A stretch of 15,000 nt of DNA from Chromera velia. Lineage: Eukaryota; Sar; Chromeraceae. A model generated the notes under the pieces. That model had not been told where the DNA came from, searched no databases, and saw nothing but the letters and a program-made list of their open reading frames with translations. Within the stretch, counting starts at the first letter, position 1; every line of letters starts with the position of its first letter. Positions 10,401-15,000 of the stretch are shown piece after piece. Both the position numbers and the translations under genes were made by a program. The DNA lies in the NCBI GenBank assembly GCA_018398765.1, contig JAHBMJ010002871.1:79340-94339 (forward strand). Reading direction: 5' to 3'.

Positions 10401-11192
10401 ATGGGAGAGTACACATGGAGCAGTTGAATTGGAACAAGGTCAGTCAAATGAATAAAACGTCAACTGCACCACTGAGTGGCTGATCAATCCAGGATTGATG
10501 GATGGATGGATGGACTCTGTTTCCATTGTTCCCTCTCTACCTCCGACGTGTGAGTGACAGCTCCTGCGGGCGCAGTTCCAATCGGGGAGTGCACGCGGGT
10601 TTTGTATCCACTGACTCCCTCCTGTCGTCCCTCTAATCGCGTGTTTCTCCATGTGAAGAAGTCCGGAGACTGTTAAATTCAAAAGGTGCCCCCCAAGCAC
10701 CGAGCCTTGGGTACAAAATACTCAGGGTGACTCTTGCAATGTGAGACAAAATCTTTTGTTTGAAAAGTGCTTGAAAATGCGTTGGGTGTTATGAGTTGAT
10801 TCGGCAGCACCCTCCCTACCCACTAACTGCATTAGGTTGAGTGCATCTCTACGCACCTGTCGGTTGGCCTTGTGTGAACTAAGAAGGTCCTGCTCTGTAG
10901 CTGGTGTTCTCCTTTCTGCCTCTGGTTGCATCAAATGTTGCAGGACACGCACCGAAAGGACGACTCCACGCCGAACGGTCTGGAGTCTGGGGAGCGGTTC
11001 CTCCTCTTTCAAGACGATCTCTTGCAGGCTGCCCACAGCTGCATCCGTCTAGATTTATCCAGCAGAGGAGGAGCCCAAGACTCCATGACTGTTCTGGGAC
11101 TCCAGATGATTCCAGATGTCAAGAAGGCAGACGAGGAAAGCAGAGCTGCTGCGCCCAAAAAGTGGACCCTGTGTTATGAGAAAGGGAGATGA
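653..11192 (+). CDS. WD40 / TRP-like cation channel / Nudix multidomain protein (10 exons)
   Basis: Proposed join: 653-861, 1194-2599, 3029-4260, 4656-5762, 5995-6176, 6617-6652, 6979-7107, 7409-8320, 8722-10438, 10944-11192. All introns are GT-AG, all phases match, and the total is 7179 nt (2392 residues). Order of parts: basic N-terminus without a signal peptide; WD40-like propeller blades (about 50-1070); weakly ankyrin-like region (about 1170-1318); pre-S1 linker; six-helix ion-transport domain (about 1441-1727); linker with a polyglycine stretch; Nudix domain (about 2109-2267); tail. Family knowledge: the channel part belongs to the TRP/polycystin-like cation channel superfamily and would sit in a membrane with both ends cytosolic. 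Nudix domains bind or hydrolyse nucleoside-diphosphate-linked compounds. Inference: the Nudix part gates the channel or is an attached enzyme, and the WD40 part is a scaffold or sensor. No gene symbol is recognised. Least certain are the first exon's start, the tiny exon 6 and the splicing around 6177-6616. Confidence 0.85.
862..1193 (+). other. Intron 1 (332 nt)
   Basis: GTACGT donor and a CAG acceptor after a pyrimidine-rich stretch. It contains two TGCATGCA palindromes (875-882 and 924-931). A second in-frame acceptor lies 6 nt downstream (GTCCAG ending at 1199). Using it would replace Trp-Ser-Ser with a single Cys, breaking a good WD40 consensus, so the upstream site is preferred. Confidence 0.8.
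1194..2599 (+). CDS. Exon 2: WD40 propeller blades
   Basis: Encodes residues about 70-538. It opens with SSGLVRVYDF, completing the blade begun in exon 1. Later WD40-like elements include the Gly-His/strand patterns at about 1640-1700 (ACGHHGGGVTIYRL), 1812-1850 (GHSSRVNAVSLRP) and about 2280-2400 (KHEGFCSAAEWDKSGERVLSVSQDHGAV, split by the usual turn). The blades are divergent and interrupted by low-complexity loops, notably a Glu/Lys/Arg-rich insert at about 1480-1545. WD40 propellers act as protein-interaction scaffolds; no partner can be named. The donor is GTGAGT at 2600 and the exon ends in phase 1. It joins exon 3 to give LGTSIGIVFLCDAYTGNV, a continuous WD40 strand pair, which supports the junction. 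Confidence 0.88.
2600..3028 (+). other. Intron 2 (429 nt)
   Basis: GTGAGT donor and TTCAG acceptor. The pyrimidine tract before the acceptor is partly a CTGT tetranucleotide repeat (about 3007-3022). No embedded gene is seen; an open frame at 2703-3167 is a by-product of the intron and the out-of-frame start of exon 3. Confidence 0.85.
3029..4260 (+). CDS. Exon 3: WD40 propeller blades with charged insert
   Basis: Encodes residues about 539-949. WD40-like units visible in the translation include IVFLCDAYTGNVALEYRL at the start, LALATFSNGSVDLCNLASGD near 3365-3425, VGSVSFAPSGIPLLAIGW followed by SKIQIWDLYD near 3680-3780 (the clearest blade, with the WD dipeptide), and FVVAADKKGAVVVWKFED near 4195-4245. 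Between the last two lies a hydrophilic Glu/Lys/Gln-rich insert (about 3889-3965), probably a disordered loop. Number and spacing of blades suggest more than one seven-bladed propeller across exons 1-4, but exact blade count needs a profile search. Donor GTCAGT at 4261, phase 0. Confidence 0.88.
4261..4655 (+). other. Intron 3 (395 nt), mostly microsatellite
   Basis: GTCAGT donor and TGCAG acceptor. Most of the intron is three abutting simple repeats (listed separately). The reading frame of exon 3 stays open through all of the repeats and meets a stop only at about 4594-4596. Retention would therefore add over a hundred low-complexity residues before ending the protein. Skipping this intron restores a clean WD40 join, so it is called an intron. 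Confidence 0.82.
4267..4487 (+). repeat. Compound microsatellite (CAGA)n-(CA)n-(GA)n
   Basis: A degenerate CAGA tetranucleotide array (about 4267-4402) passes directly into a CA array (about 4401-4423) and then a GA array (about 4424-4487, broken by a run of five or more G near 4438-4444). It lies wholly inside intron 3. The same three repeat units in related order recur downstream at about 12970-13220. Confidence 0.95.
4656..5762 (+). CDS. Exon 4: last WD40 blades and ankyrin-like region
   Basis: Encodes residues 950-1318 in phase 0 on both sides. The first third continues the propeller: GVITCIQTDQTGYWIALGS and a strong WD40-like blade with VSSLTFSGSGKWLAASRNEG followed by KFVVFPVEEG (to residue about 1070). 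The last third is helical, with patterns resembling divergent ankyrin repeats: SGMTLLHLLVL, then CTPLSLAL with IVEYMADRLQEW. Many TRP channels carry ankyrin repeats before the membrane domain, so this position fits, but the repeats are weak and could instead be another helical linker. Donor GTGCGC at 5763. Confidence 0.87.
5763..5994 (+). other. Intron 4 (232 nt)
   Basis: GTGCGC donor and TTGCAG acceptor after a T-rich tract. Phase 0 on both sides. An in-frame stop follows about 50 nt after the donor, so retention would truncate the protein before the channel domain. Nothing else is seen in it. Confidence 0.82.
5995..6176 (+). CDS. Exon 5: pre-channel linker
   Basis: Encodes residues 1319-1378 and two bases of the next codon. 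The translation (EVKVGRFMPLVGEK..., later FSSFLFLEDVAGRLV) is not diagnostic by itself but has coding-like composition, clean splice sites (GCAG before, GTGGGT after) and a frame that fits its neighbours. It lies between the ankyrin-like part and the pre-S1 motif. It could be part of a linker domain that couples the cytosolic part to the channel, as in other TRP proteins. Confidence 0.78.
6177..6616 (+). other. Intron 5 (440 nt), with a possible cassette exon
   Basis: Exon 5 ends in phase 2 and exon 6 begins in the matching phase, so a direct join works (GRLVKTPR then DNLKDPDL). Inside the intron, a TACAG acceptor at 6308 opens a frame compatible with exon 5 that reads to a stop at 6475-6477. 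Its translation (GAVVEWCAFREST...) looks fairly coding-like. A symmetric cassette exon 6309-6437 (donor GTGTAT) would be in frame. I could not decide between the two and chose the simpler model. Confidence 0.55.
6617..6652 (+). CDS. Exon 6: 36-nt micro-exon
   Basis: A 36-nt exon with a CTGCAG acceptor and a strong GTGAGT donor. Only one of its three frames is open (DNLKDPDLKKTE), and that is the frame needed by both neighbours. The product is a charged linker shortly before the membrane domain. Its small size makes it the least certain internal exon. It is symmetric in phase, so skipping it would keep the frame and remove 12 residues. Confidence 0.65.
6653..6978 (+). other. Intron 6 (326 nt)
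   Basis: GTGAGT donor and CTCTGCAG acceptor. No repeat array or embedded gene is visible. A short open frame at 6774-6986 has no coding character. Confidence 0.75.
6979..7107 (+). CDS. Exon 7: pre-S1 region of the channel
   Basis: Encodes residues about 1391-1433. A hydrophobic stretch (VWRLCVAYWPLLGLIIG) is followed by HPWTRVIVEYKW. The pattern His-Pro...Lys-Trp just before S1 is common in TRP channels (TRPV/TRPA-type) and connects directly to HEFG in exon 8. The donor at 7108 (GTCTGT) is chosen over the stronger-looking GTACGT at 7116 because only 7108 keeps the frame and rebuilds the Trp codon of the KWHEFG motif. Confidence 0.85.
7108..7408 (+). other. Intron 7 (301 nt)
   Basis: GTCTGT donor and ATTGCAG acceptor. 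It contains a C-run at about 7325-7336 near the 3' end that may act as part of the pyrimidine tract. The frame used by exon 8 happens to be open through this intron, which makes the exon look falsely longer (from 7056). Confidence 0.85.
7409..8320 (+). CDS. Exon 8: six-helix TRP-like ion-transport domain
   Basis: Encodes residues 1434-1737. Visible helices: S1 about 1441-1465; a 40-residue loop with Cys1466, 1479, 1486 and 1493; S2 about 1503-1523; S3 about 1557-1574, after the TRP-typical YFFDPYNFLTV; S4 about 1597-1614, with very few basic residues, arguing against classical voltage sensing; S4-S5 linker and S5 about 1622-1660; pore helix about 1666-1680; filter ILGDFGD (1681-1687); S6 about 1694-1721, with NIVMLNSLIAVIS. 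The ILGD filter resembles polycystin/TRP pores and LNSLIAVI matches the conserved S6 end of TRP channels. Expected role: cation (possibly calcium) conduction as a tetramer. The donor at 8321 (GTCGGT) is weak but is the only one before the TAA at 8328 that fits exon 9's phase. Confidence 0.92.
8451..8490 (+). repeat. Poly-C run followed by (CT)n
   Basis: Twenty-seven consecutive C (8451-8477) pass into a CT array (to about 8488). It sits in intron 8. The complementary strand is a long G-run able to form quadruplex structure, and the exact length is prone to sequencing error. Confidence 0.95.
8641..8668 (+). repeat. (TTCC)n microsatellite
   Basis: Seven copies of a TTCC-type tetranucleotide near the 3' end of intron 8, about 50 nt before the acceptor, forming part of its pyrimidine-rich region. 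Confidence 0.95.
8722..10438 (+). CDS. Exon 9: post-channel linker and Nudix hydrolase domain
   Basis: Encodes residues about 1738-2310. It starts with ERMKALLNAEAF, which continues S6 as a TRP-box-like cytosolic helix, then a Cys/Arg-rich piece, a polyglycine stretch (8949-8999), a possible short coiled coil (SLLKSMARQETLLMKLVQD), and an unrecognised segment (about 9300-9620). The Nudix domain spans about 9834-10308: strand FCVVISRDRLALVVREQ, then the box G2168-x5-E2174-x7-R2182-E2183-L-K-A2186-E2187-x-G2189-I, then DNVITMLLV and YMLLPVRKL in the usual late-strand positions. Compared with GX5EX7REUXEEXGU only the first Glu of the EE pair is replaced, by Ala. Since the other metal-binding Glu residues remain, activity is possible but may be reduced. 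It does not look NUDT9-like, so the substrate is unknown. Confidence 0.9.
8949..8999 (+). repeat. G-run cluster encoding polyglycine
   Basis: Within exon 9, several runs of G separated by single C or A bases, then a second run of about ten G near 8989-8998. They encode GVGGGGGGG and RKGGG. This is a flexible linker at the protein level and a quadruplex-prone, slippage-prone stretch at the nucleic-acid level. Confidence 0.85.
10439..10943 (+). other. Intron 9 (505 nt)
   Basis: GTCAGT donor and GTTGCAG acceptor, phase 0. It contains a short GATG array (10497-10512) and otherwise no recognisable feature. An in-frame stop at about 10481-10483 means retention would end the protein about 15 residues after the Nudix exon, leaving the Nudix domain intact. 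Confidence 0.75.
10497..10512 (+). repeat. (GATG)4 tetranucleotide repeat
   Basis: Four GATG units in intron 9. Confidence 0.9.
10944..11192 (+). CDS. Exon 10: C-terminal tail and stop
   Basis: Encodes residues 2311-2392 and a TGA stop. The join gives LNWNK-DTHRKDD. The tail contains GERFLLFQDDLLQAAHSCIRLDL and a more hydrophilic end (KKADEESRAAAPKKWTLCYEKGR). I recognise no domain. The acceptor and frame fit and the composition is coding-like. Alternatively the protein may end in intron 9 (see intron 9). Confidence 0.72.
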   Translation, partial: DTHRKDDSTPNGLESGERFLLFQDDLLQAAHSCIRLDLSSRGGAQDSMTVLGLQMIPDVKKADEESRAAAPKKWTLCYEKGR

Positions 11193-11340
11193 CGCGGATC
11201 ATGGTCGTGTCACCTCGATCGTTGGTAGCCGTAGGAACTTGAAGCCTGGACTGACAGTCTGTGTGACAGCCTCACAGTCCGTCGGTCACTGTACACTGCA
11301 AATTCATCCACACATGTGCAGCCCAGCCCAGGAGCCGTAA
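11193..11340 (+). other. Probable 3' UTR
   Basis: Immediately follows the TGA stop and has base composition like the gene. An AATAAA hexamer occurs at 11657-11662 inside the following AT-rich stretch. Whether it acts as a polyadenylation signal in this organism is unknown. Confidence 0.4.
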
Positions 11341-12137
11341 TTAATGAATTGATTGTAGTCAAGCTCCGAAAGCGAAAGAAGAAGCAAAAGCGTAAAGGTT
11401 ATGAAAGACGAAAGATAACTGTACGCCTAGCTTTATAAATAGAACCGTACTTATAAATATTTTTTTAATCACTGTCTTCAAATTCAACTTCGAACTTATT
11501 AATTATTATTTATTGTTTCTTCACCGCTTGAAGTAAAAAATGTGTATCATTGCATGTGTTTGTTTATGTTTAAGTGATCCTTACTTTACATATCGCTACA
11601 TATGACCGTAAAGTTAACCTTTTGTATTTAATATTCATACTATACTATTTTAAACTAATAAAATAACGATTTTCAACTAAGATTTAATTTCTGGTTTCAT
11701 TTATTAAAAAAAAAAAGAAAGAAAAAATTAGCGTGCATGCATGAACACTAATGAACACAGAACAGACGCCATCAGACGGAGTGTCGGAGGCAGATTGATA
11801 CAACATCCATATCTGTATATATAAACAAGAACAATAGATCAACTTACTTTTCTAGGAGTTCTGAGACAAGTTGTAAGAGAAAGAGCTTTCAAAGAGGCCC
11901 TTTAAGAGGGCACCATACAAATTTTGATCATCTTTAGGCTCATCTGCTTCAAGCCGATGCGTATGCACGTCAACAAGTAGTCTAGGCTACTAGCCAACTA
12001 GCTAACCAAGCCGTGCACACTTGTGATATTTCAAGTTCCCTTTCAGCTATGTACGCAACCGACCATCTAGGCGTATCACAGCTAAAAAAAAAAAATAAAC
12101 CAGAATTAATTTAAATTATTATTATTATTTTTTTTGT

Positions 12138-12203
12138 GCAACACCTAAGCAACACTTGTGCAACACTAAAACAATACTTATGCAACACTTGAACAACAGT
12201 TGT
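12138..12203 (+). repeat. Six tandem degenerate 11-nt repeats
   Basis: Six consecutive 11-nt units starting at 12138, 12149, 12160, 12171, 12182 and 12193, with approximate consensus GCAACACTTGT. Units 1-3 and 5 keep GCAACAC exactly; units 4 and 6 are more diverged. It lies inside the AT-rich island. Confidence 0.85.
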
Positions 12204-12225
12204 TTGTCATCTAACATCGTTGGAC

Positions 12226-12269
12226 AAAAAAAAAAAATTAGGCGAGAACGGGCTTAATTTTTTTTTTTT
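12226..12269 (+). repeat. A-tract/T-tract inverted repeat (hairpin)
   Basis: A run of 12 A followed by TTAGGC (12226-12243) faces GGCTTAA followed by a long T-run (about 12251-12269). The arms can pair over about 18 bp with one mismatch around a loop of about 8 nt. Confidence 0.7.
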
Positions 12270-12377
12270 CTCTCTGATATGCCTAGCCGGCCATACTATA
12301 GCTATGCTATTTATTTGCTTTGCATGTTGTAACCTGCCGAACGCTAGAGGCCTATTATGGGCCGATGGCGATGGCGT

Positions 12378-12398
12378 ATGATGATGATGATGATGATG
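12378..12398 (+). repeat. (ATG)7 trinucleotide repeat
   Basis: Seven ATG units in a row, preceded by two diverged GATGGC units. It marks the end of the AT-rich island. No convincing open frame uses it. Confidence 0.9.
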
Positions 12399-12446
12399 AC
12401 CCCATTTTTGTAGACGACTATGCCTTCCAGCAATTAGACCAAGGGC

Positions 12447-12746
12447 ATGGTTACATTGGTTAGCGAGTTTGATTCTGCTGGGTTGCCTGCGAACTCTAAC
12501 AAACACATTCATCTTGACGTTTCTCATGTGATGCTCATACTTTTACAGGATGAAGAGTCTTTTAGGCAAAACGTGATCATGAAGGTTGACAGCAACCTTG
12601 ACCGTTTGAGACTTTCCCTTCCAGCATGCACTGATGGAGGAGAAGATACCGGCCATTACAGACACCTGCCCCCCGCACCGTCTCTTTCCAAACAAATCAC
12701 TCAACGCTGTACTCTCCAGTGCGGGGAGAATGAAGGAGATGGCTGA
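12447..12746 (+). other. Weak exon candidate, unassigned
   Basis: An open frame of 99 codons with a TTTTACAG acceptor-like site ending at 12549. The part after it (DEESFRQNVIMKVDSNLDRLRLSLP...) has protein-like composition, but there is no recognisable domain, matching upstream exon or clear donor. It could be a pseudogene or element fragment, or chance. Reported so that the 12330-12780 interval is not left blank. Confidence 0.2.
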
Positions 12747-12780
12747 CAACTCTTTTCTGACAGTCGGTCAACTTTTCCTC

Positions 12781-13018
12781 CTCACTCCGTCCGTCGTGTT
12801 CTTTTGTCTCCTGAGCAGCGCAGCAAAAACAGGCAAAGTGTTAGATACCCTTATACGCACATTTGGTTATATACAAACATCCTTGCATGCAATGCCATGC
12901 ATCGATACAAACACACATTGATATATCAATATACATACATACAAACATGCATACATACATACATACACAAACACACGTTAAGATGCGCGCGCGCACATAC
13001 GCATGCACGCACGCACAT

Positions 13019-13112
<94 letters not shown>

Positions 13113-13191
13113 GCACGCACGCAGGCACGCACGCACAAAGACAGACTAAATGTTTCACACAGACAGACTACATGTTTTTTCTTCTCCCTTC

Positions 13192-13223
<32 letters not shown>

Positions 13224-13431
13224 TATATGTTTCTTCTTCTTCAGACAGACACACGCACACGCACGCACGAATGCACCAACGGGCTGCCGACTCACTCCGT
13301 CTGTCCTCTTCCTAAACCTTGTGCGCAGCGCAGCAGAAACAGACACACGTACGTACACAGTGTCAGACACGCTTAGACATATATACATACATGCATCTAT
13401 ACACACATACATATATACAGCAAACACGAGT

Positions 13432-13475
<44 letters not shown>

Positions 13476-13480
13476 CAAGC
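12781..13480. repeat. Microsatellite field with CA, GA, CAGA, CATA and GCAC arrays
   Basis: Simple repeats in series: CATA arrays (about 12930-12965), alternating GC and GCAC (about 12984-13015), CA (about 13018-13048), GA (about 13049-13110), GCAC again (about 13110-13136), CAGA (about 13191-13222), CATA-like (about 13378-13420) and a second GA array (about 13433-13474). Open frames here encode only low-complexity peptides and are not genes. Confidence 0.95.
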
Positions 13481-13499
13481 ATACACACGGGAACATAAA

Positions 13500-13700
13500 C
13501 ATCCAGCAGATTCGCTACAAAACAAAGCAACGAACAAAACAAACACCAACAAATAAAGGGAGAAGAAAAAAAGCAAGGAGACAAAAACAGAAGAGAGAAA
13601 GAACAGTTGGAAAGGAAAACTAAGAGAAAGGAAGAACGCAAAAAAGAAAGAAAAGAGACTATGAACACGCCGAGAAGGTGACAAGGCCAGGCAACAGGGC
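13500..13700 (+). other. Purine-rich, A-rich strand-biased stretch
   Basis: About 170-200 nt in which the + strand is mostly A and G, with few T. It is not a simple array. The open frames read a low-complexity protein on the opposite strand only. No gene is supported. Confidence 0.6.
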
Positions 13701-13831
13701 ACAAATCAACACAAACACATATGCATGCATCAGAGAAGAGACTTCCTTCCAACCGACCCTTTAAAAGGATTCGATCCGGGACATCACGATAAAAAAAAAC
13801 GATCGACAAGAACTTGTACCAGGACCATGCA

Positions 13832-13961
13832 GCGGTATGTCTCCTCCAGTTGCCTGCCCACCGAGACCGCGCCCTCATCCTTCCTTAATCACGCGTTCCC
13901 TCCTGTATGATCCGGTACATGGAGGGGTTTTGTTTCTCCGCTTCCAAAGCGATGCAACCAA
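13832..13961 (+). other. Weak candidate first exon
   Basis: An ATG at 13837 opens a frame reading through LLYDPVHGGVLFLRFQSDATNW, directly followed by a strong GTACGT-type donor at 13962. This layout superficially resembles exon 1 of the large gene, which also ends in a Trp codon before GTACGT. No matching second exon is evident in the remaining kilobase, so it may be chance or the start of a gene continuing beyond the window. Confidence 0.2.
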
Positions 13962-15000
13962 CTGGTACGTACCCACACATGGCATTGCTGACACAGGAGC
14001 GGAGGCCGGGGGGCAGAGACGGAAAAGGATGAGTAACACAGAAAGAGAAATGGAAGGTGCAGCATGCACGAAACGAGACTACAAGGGAAAATAATACACC
14101 CCATGTATGTATTGTGGCTTGATCGTTCGCTCAAGCATACCTCGGGAAAGAAGCATATCATGCAGCAATAATTAAATCACAGTCATTCCTCAATCGGCTT
14201 TGGGTAGTGATTGTCTCGTTCACCTTTCTCAAGCCCCTCTCAATCGATCGATCAATTCTAACGCCTGATCTCTCTCTCTCTCTCTCTTTCTCAAGTAGCC
14301 TATGATATGGTGGTAGCTGGCGGTGGGCGCTTCTGTTCCGAACAACGCAACCCTTCAGAGCATCAGCAAGAGATCTACAAAATCACTATAATGCAATTGA
14401 AGTGCGAATGAAAAAACAGTAAAGTATGCATCTCACCATTGCGTGACAGAAGTCCAGTTAGAGACGAACCCCCGTGATGCCATCCCAGGCAATCAATCCA
14501 TCGATCAATTGACCTGCCATCTGCCTAGCCGCCATACATGCCCCACGTAGATTTTGGAAGTCAGCTGCGATAAGGAGGGTGCAGAGAGAGGAAAGGGGAG
14601 GGTCCCCGGAGAGCGGGATGAGATTTCGGAGCAAGGCATGCAACCAGACTGGCCAGTCCGTTCAAGAGATTCTGTGGTGCTTACAACTGGTTGCTAACTC
14701 ACTGGAAGCTGAGGTAATGGGAGCAGAACGTTGCTGCAGTCAAAAACGTCAGACCACAACTTCGTATTATAATGTACAGGTGCCTGCTTGTGAGCACGAA
14801 CAAATCGGGACTGTATACGCAACTTCAATCTCAAATTAGGATGGTGACTATCCCGAAGTCCCTGCCTCTACCTGACTGTGAATGACGACTGATAGCCTGA
14901 CGACAGTCTGACGCAAGTGGGTGAGTGAGTGGGTGGGTGCATTCGTTCTTCTTCCATTCTGTTCCTTCTGAGGACCTTCTCCTAAGTCCCCTCCTTTCCA
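13962..15000. other. Unassigned sequence, no gene recognised
   Basis: Short open frames occur on both strands (for example 14458-14643 on the minus strand and 14579-14839 on the plus strand) but none has a recognisable motif. A CT array lies at about 14271-14290, a GTGA/GTGG run at about 14917-14938, and a short ATCGATCAATT word occurs twice (about 14246 and 14501). I see no tRNA or rRNA. Confidence 0.5.

Larger units (their letters stand above)
11340..12330. other. AT-rich non-coding island
   Basis: Base composition changes visibly at about 11340, from the mixed or GC-rich gene to A/T-rich sequence with many stops in all frames and several A- or T-runs (about 11705, 12085, 12226, 12259). 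It ends near 12330. I find no gene, terminal repeats or transposase fragment. It could be intergenic spacer, a long 3' UTR, or an old inserted element that has lost its coding part. Confidence 0.6.

Noticed and set aside
12784-13340. CRISPR array or other spaced direct repeat
   Set aside because: The repeats are simple microsatellites and one long-range duplication; there are no regular unique spacers, and the window is eukaryotic.
12804-13376. Plus-strand open frame of 190 codons with His/Thr and Glu/Arg runs
   Set aside because: Its whole composition comes from CA, GA and CATA arrays; no start context, splice partner or domain.
13766-13778. A tRNA B-box-like GATTCGATCC
   Set aside because: No A-box at the right distance upstream and no cloverleaf can be drawn.
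13155-13878. Minus-strand open frames of 115 and 171 codons with Leu/Ser/Phe-rich, membrane-like translations
   Set aside because: They mirror the GA repeat and the purine-rich stretch; the hydrophobic look is a base-composition artefact.
14458-14643. Minus-strand open frame ending in DGLIAWDGITGVRL
   Set aside because: Only 61 codons, no recognisable domain and no supporting exons on either side.

Overview
This window is nuclear DNA from a eukaryote. It holds one large, intron-rich gene on the + strand (about 653-11192), then about 3.8 kb with no gene I can call confidently. Every junction I chose has GT...AG ends. The ten proposed coding exons add up to 7179 nt, a whole number of codons (2392 residues plus a TGA stop). 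The gene style points to a protist or microalga: mid-sized introns of 230-505 nt filled with simple repeats, and repeated TGCATGCA palindromes. The WD40-plus-TRP-channel architecture suggests an alveolate, and a chromerid such as Chromera or Vitrella is my best guess. That placement is inference and is not proven by the sequence.

The gene, region by region. Bases 1-652 are upstream sequence without a convincing gene. Exons 1-4 (653-5762) encode a long WD40-type beta-propeller region (residues about 50-1070), then a weakly ankyrin-like helical segment (about 1170-1318). Exons 5-7 (5995-7107) encode the pre-channel linker, ending in a motif (HPWTRVIVEYKW) typical of the approach to S1 in TRP channels. 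Exon 8 (7409-8320) encodes a complete six-helix ion-transport domain with pore sequence ILGDFGD and an S6 carrying LNSLIAVI. Exon 9 (8722-10438) encodes a glycine-rich linker, an unrecognised segment and a Nudix hydrolase domain with a nearly complete Nudix box. Exon 10 (10944-11192) is a short tail ending in TGA.

The main discovery is this architecture: WD40 propellers, TRP-like channel and C-terminal Nudix domain on one polypeptide. It resembles the channel-enzyme plan of animal TRPM2, which senses ADP-ribose through a C-terminal NUDT9-like domain. The N-terminus here is unrelated (WD40 instead of the TRPM homology region) and the Nudix domain is not obviously NUDT9-like. This therefore looks like an independent fusion, possibly a nucleotide-gated or nucleotide-hydrolysing cation channel.

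Downstream (11193-15000), an AT-rich island (about 11340-12330) contains a six-copy 11-nt degenerate tandem repeat and an A-tract/T-tract hairpin. It is followed by a microsatellite field (12781-13480) with a degenerate duplication about 510 bp apart, a purine-rich stretch, and mostly unassigned sequence with two weak exon candidates.
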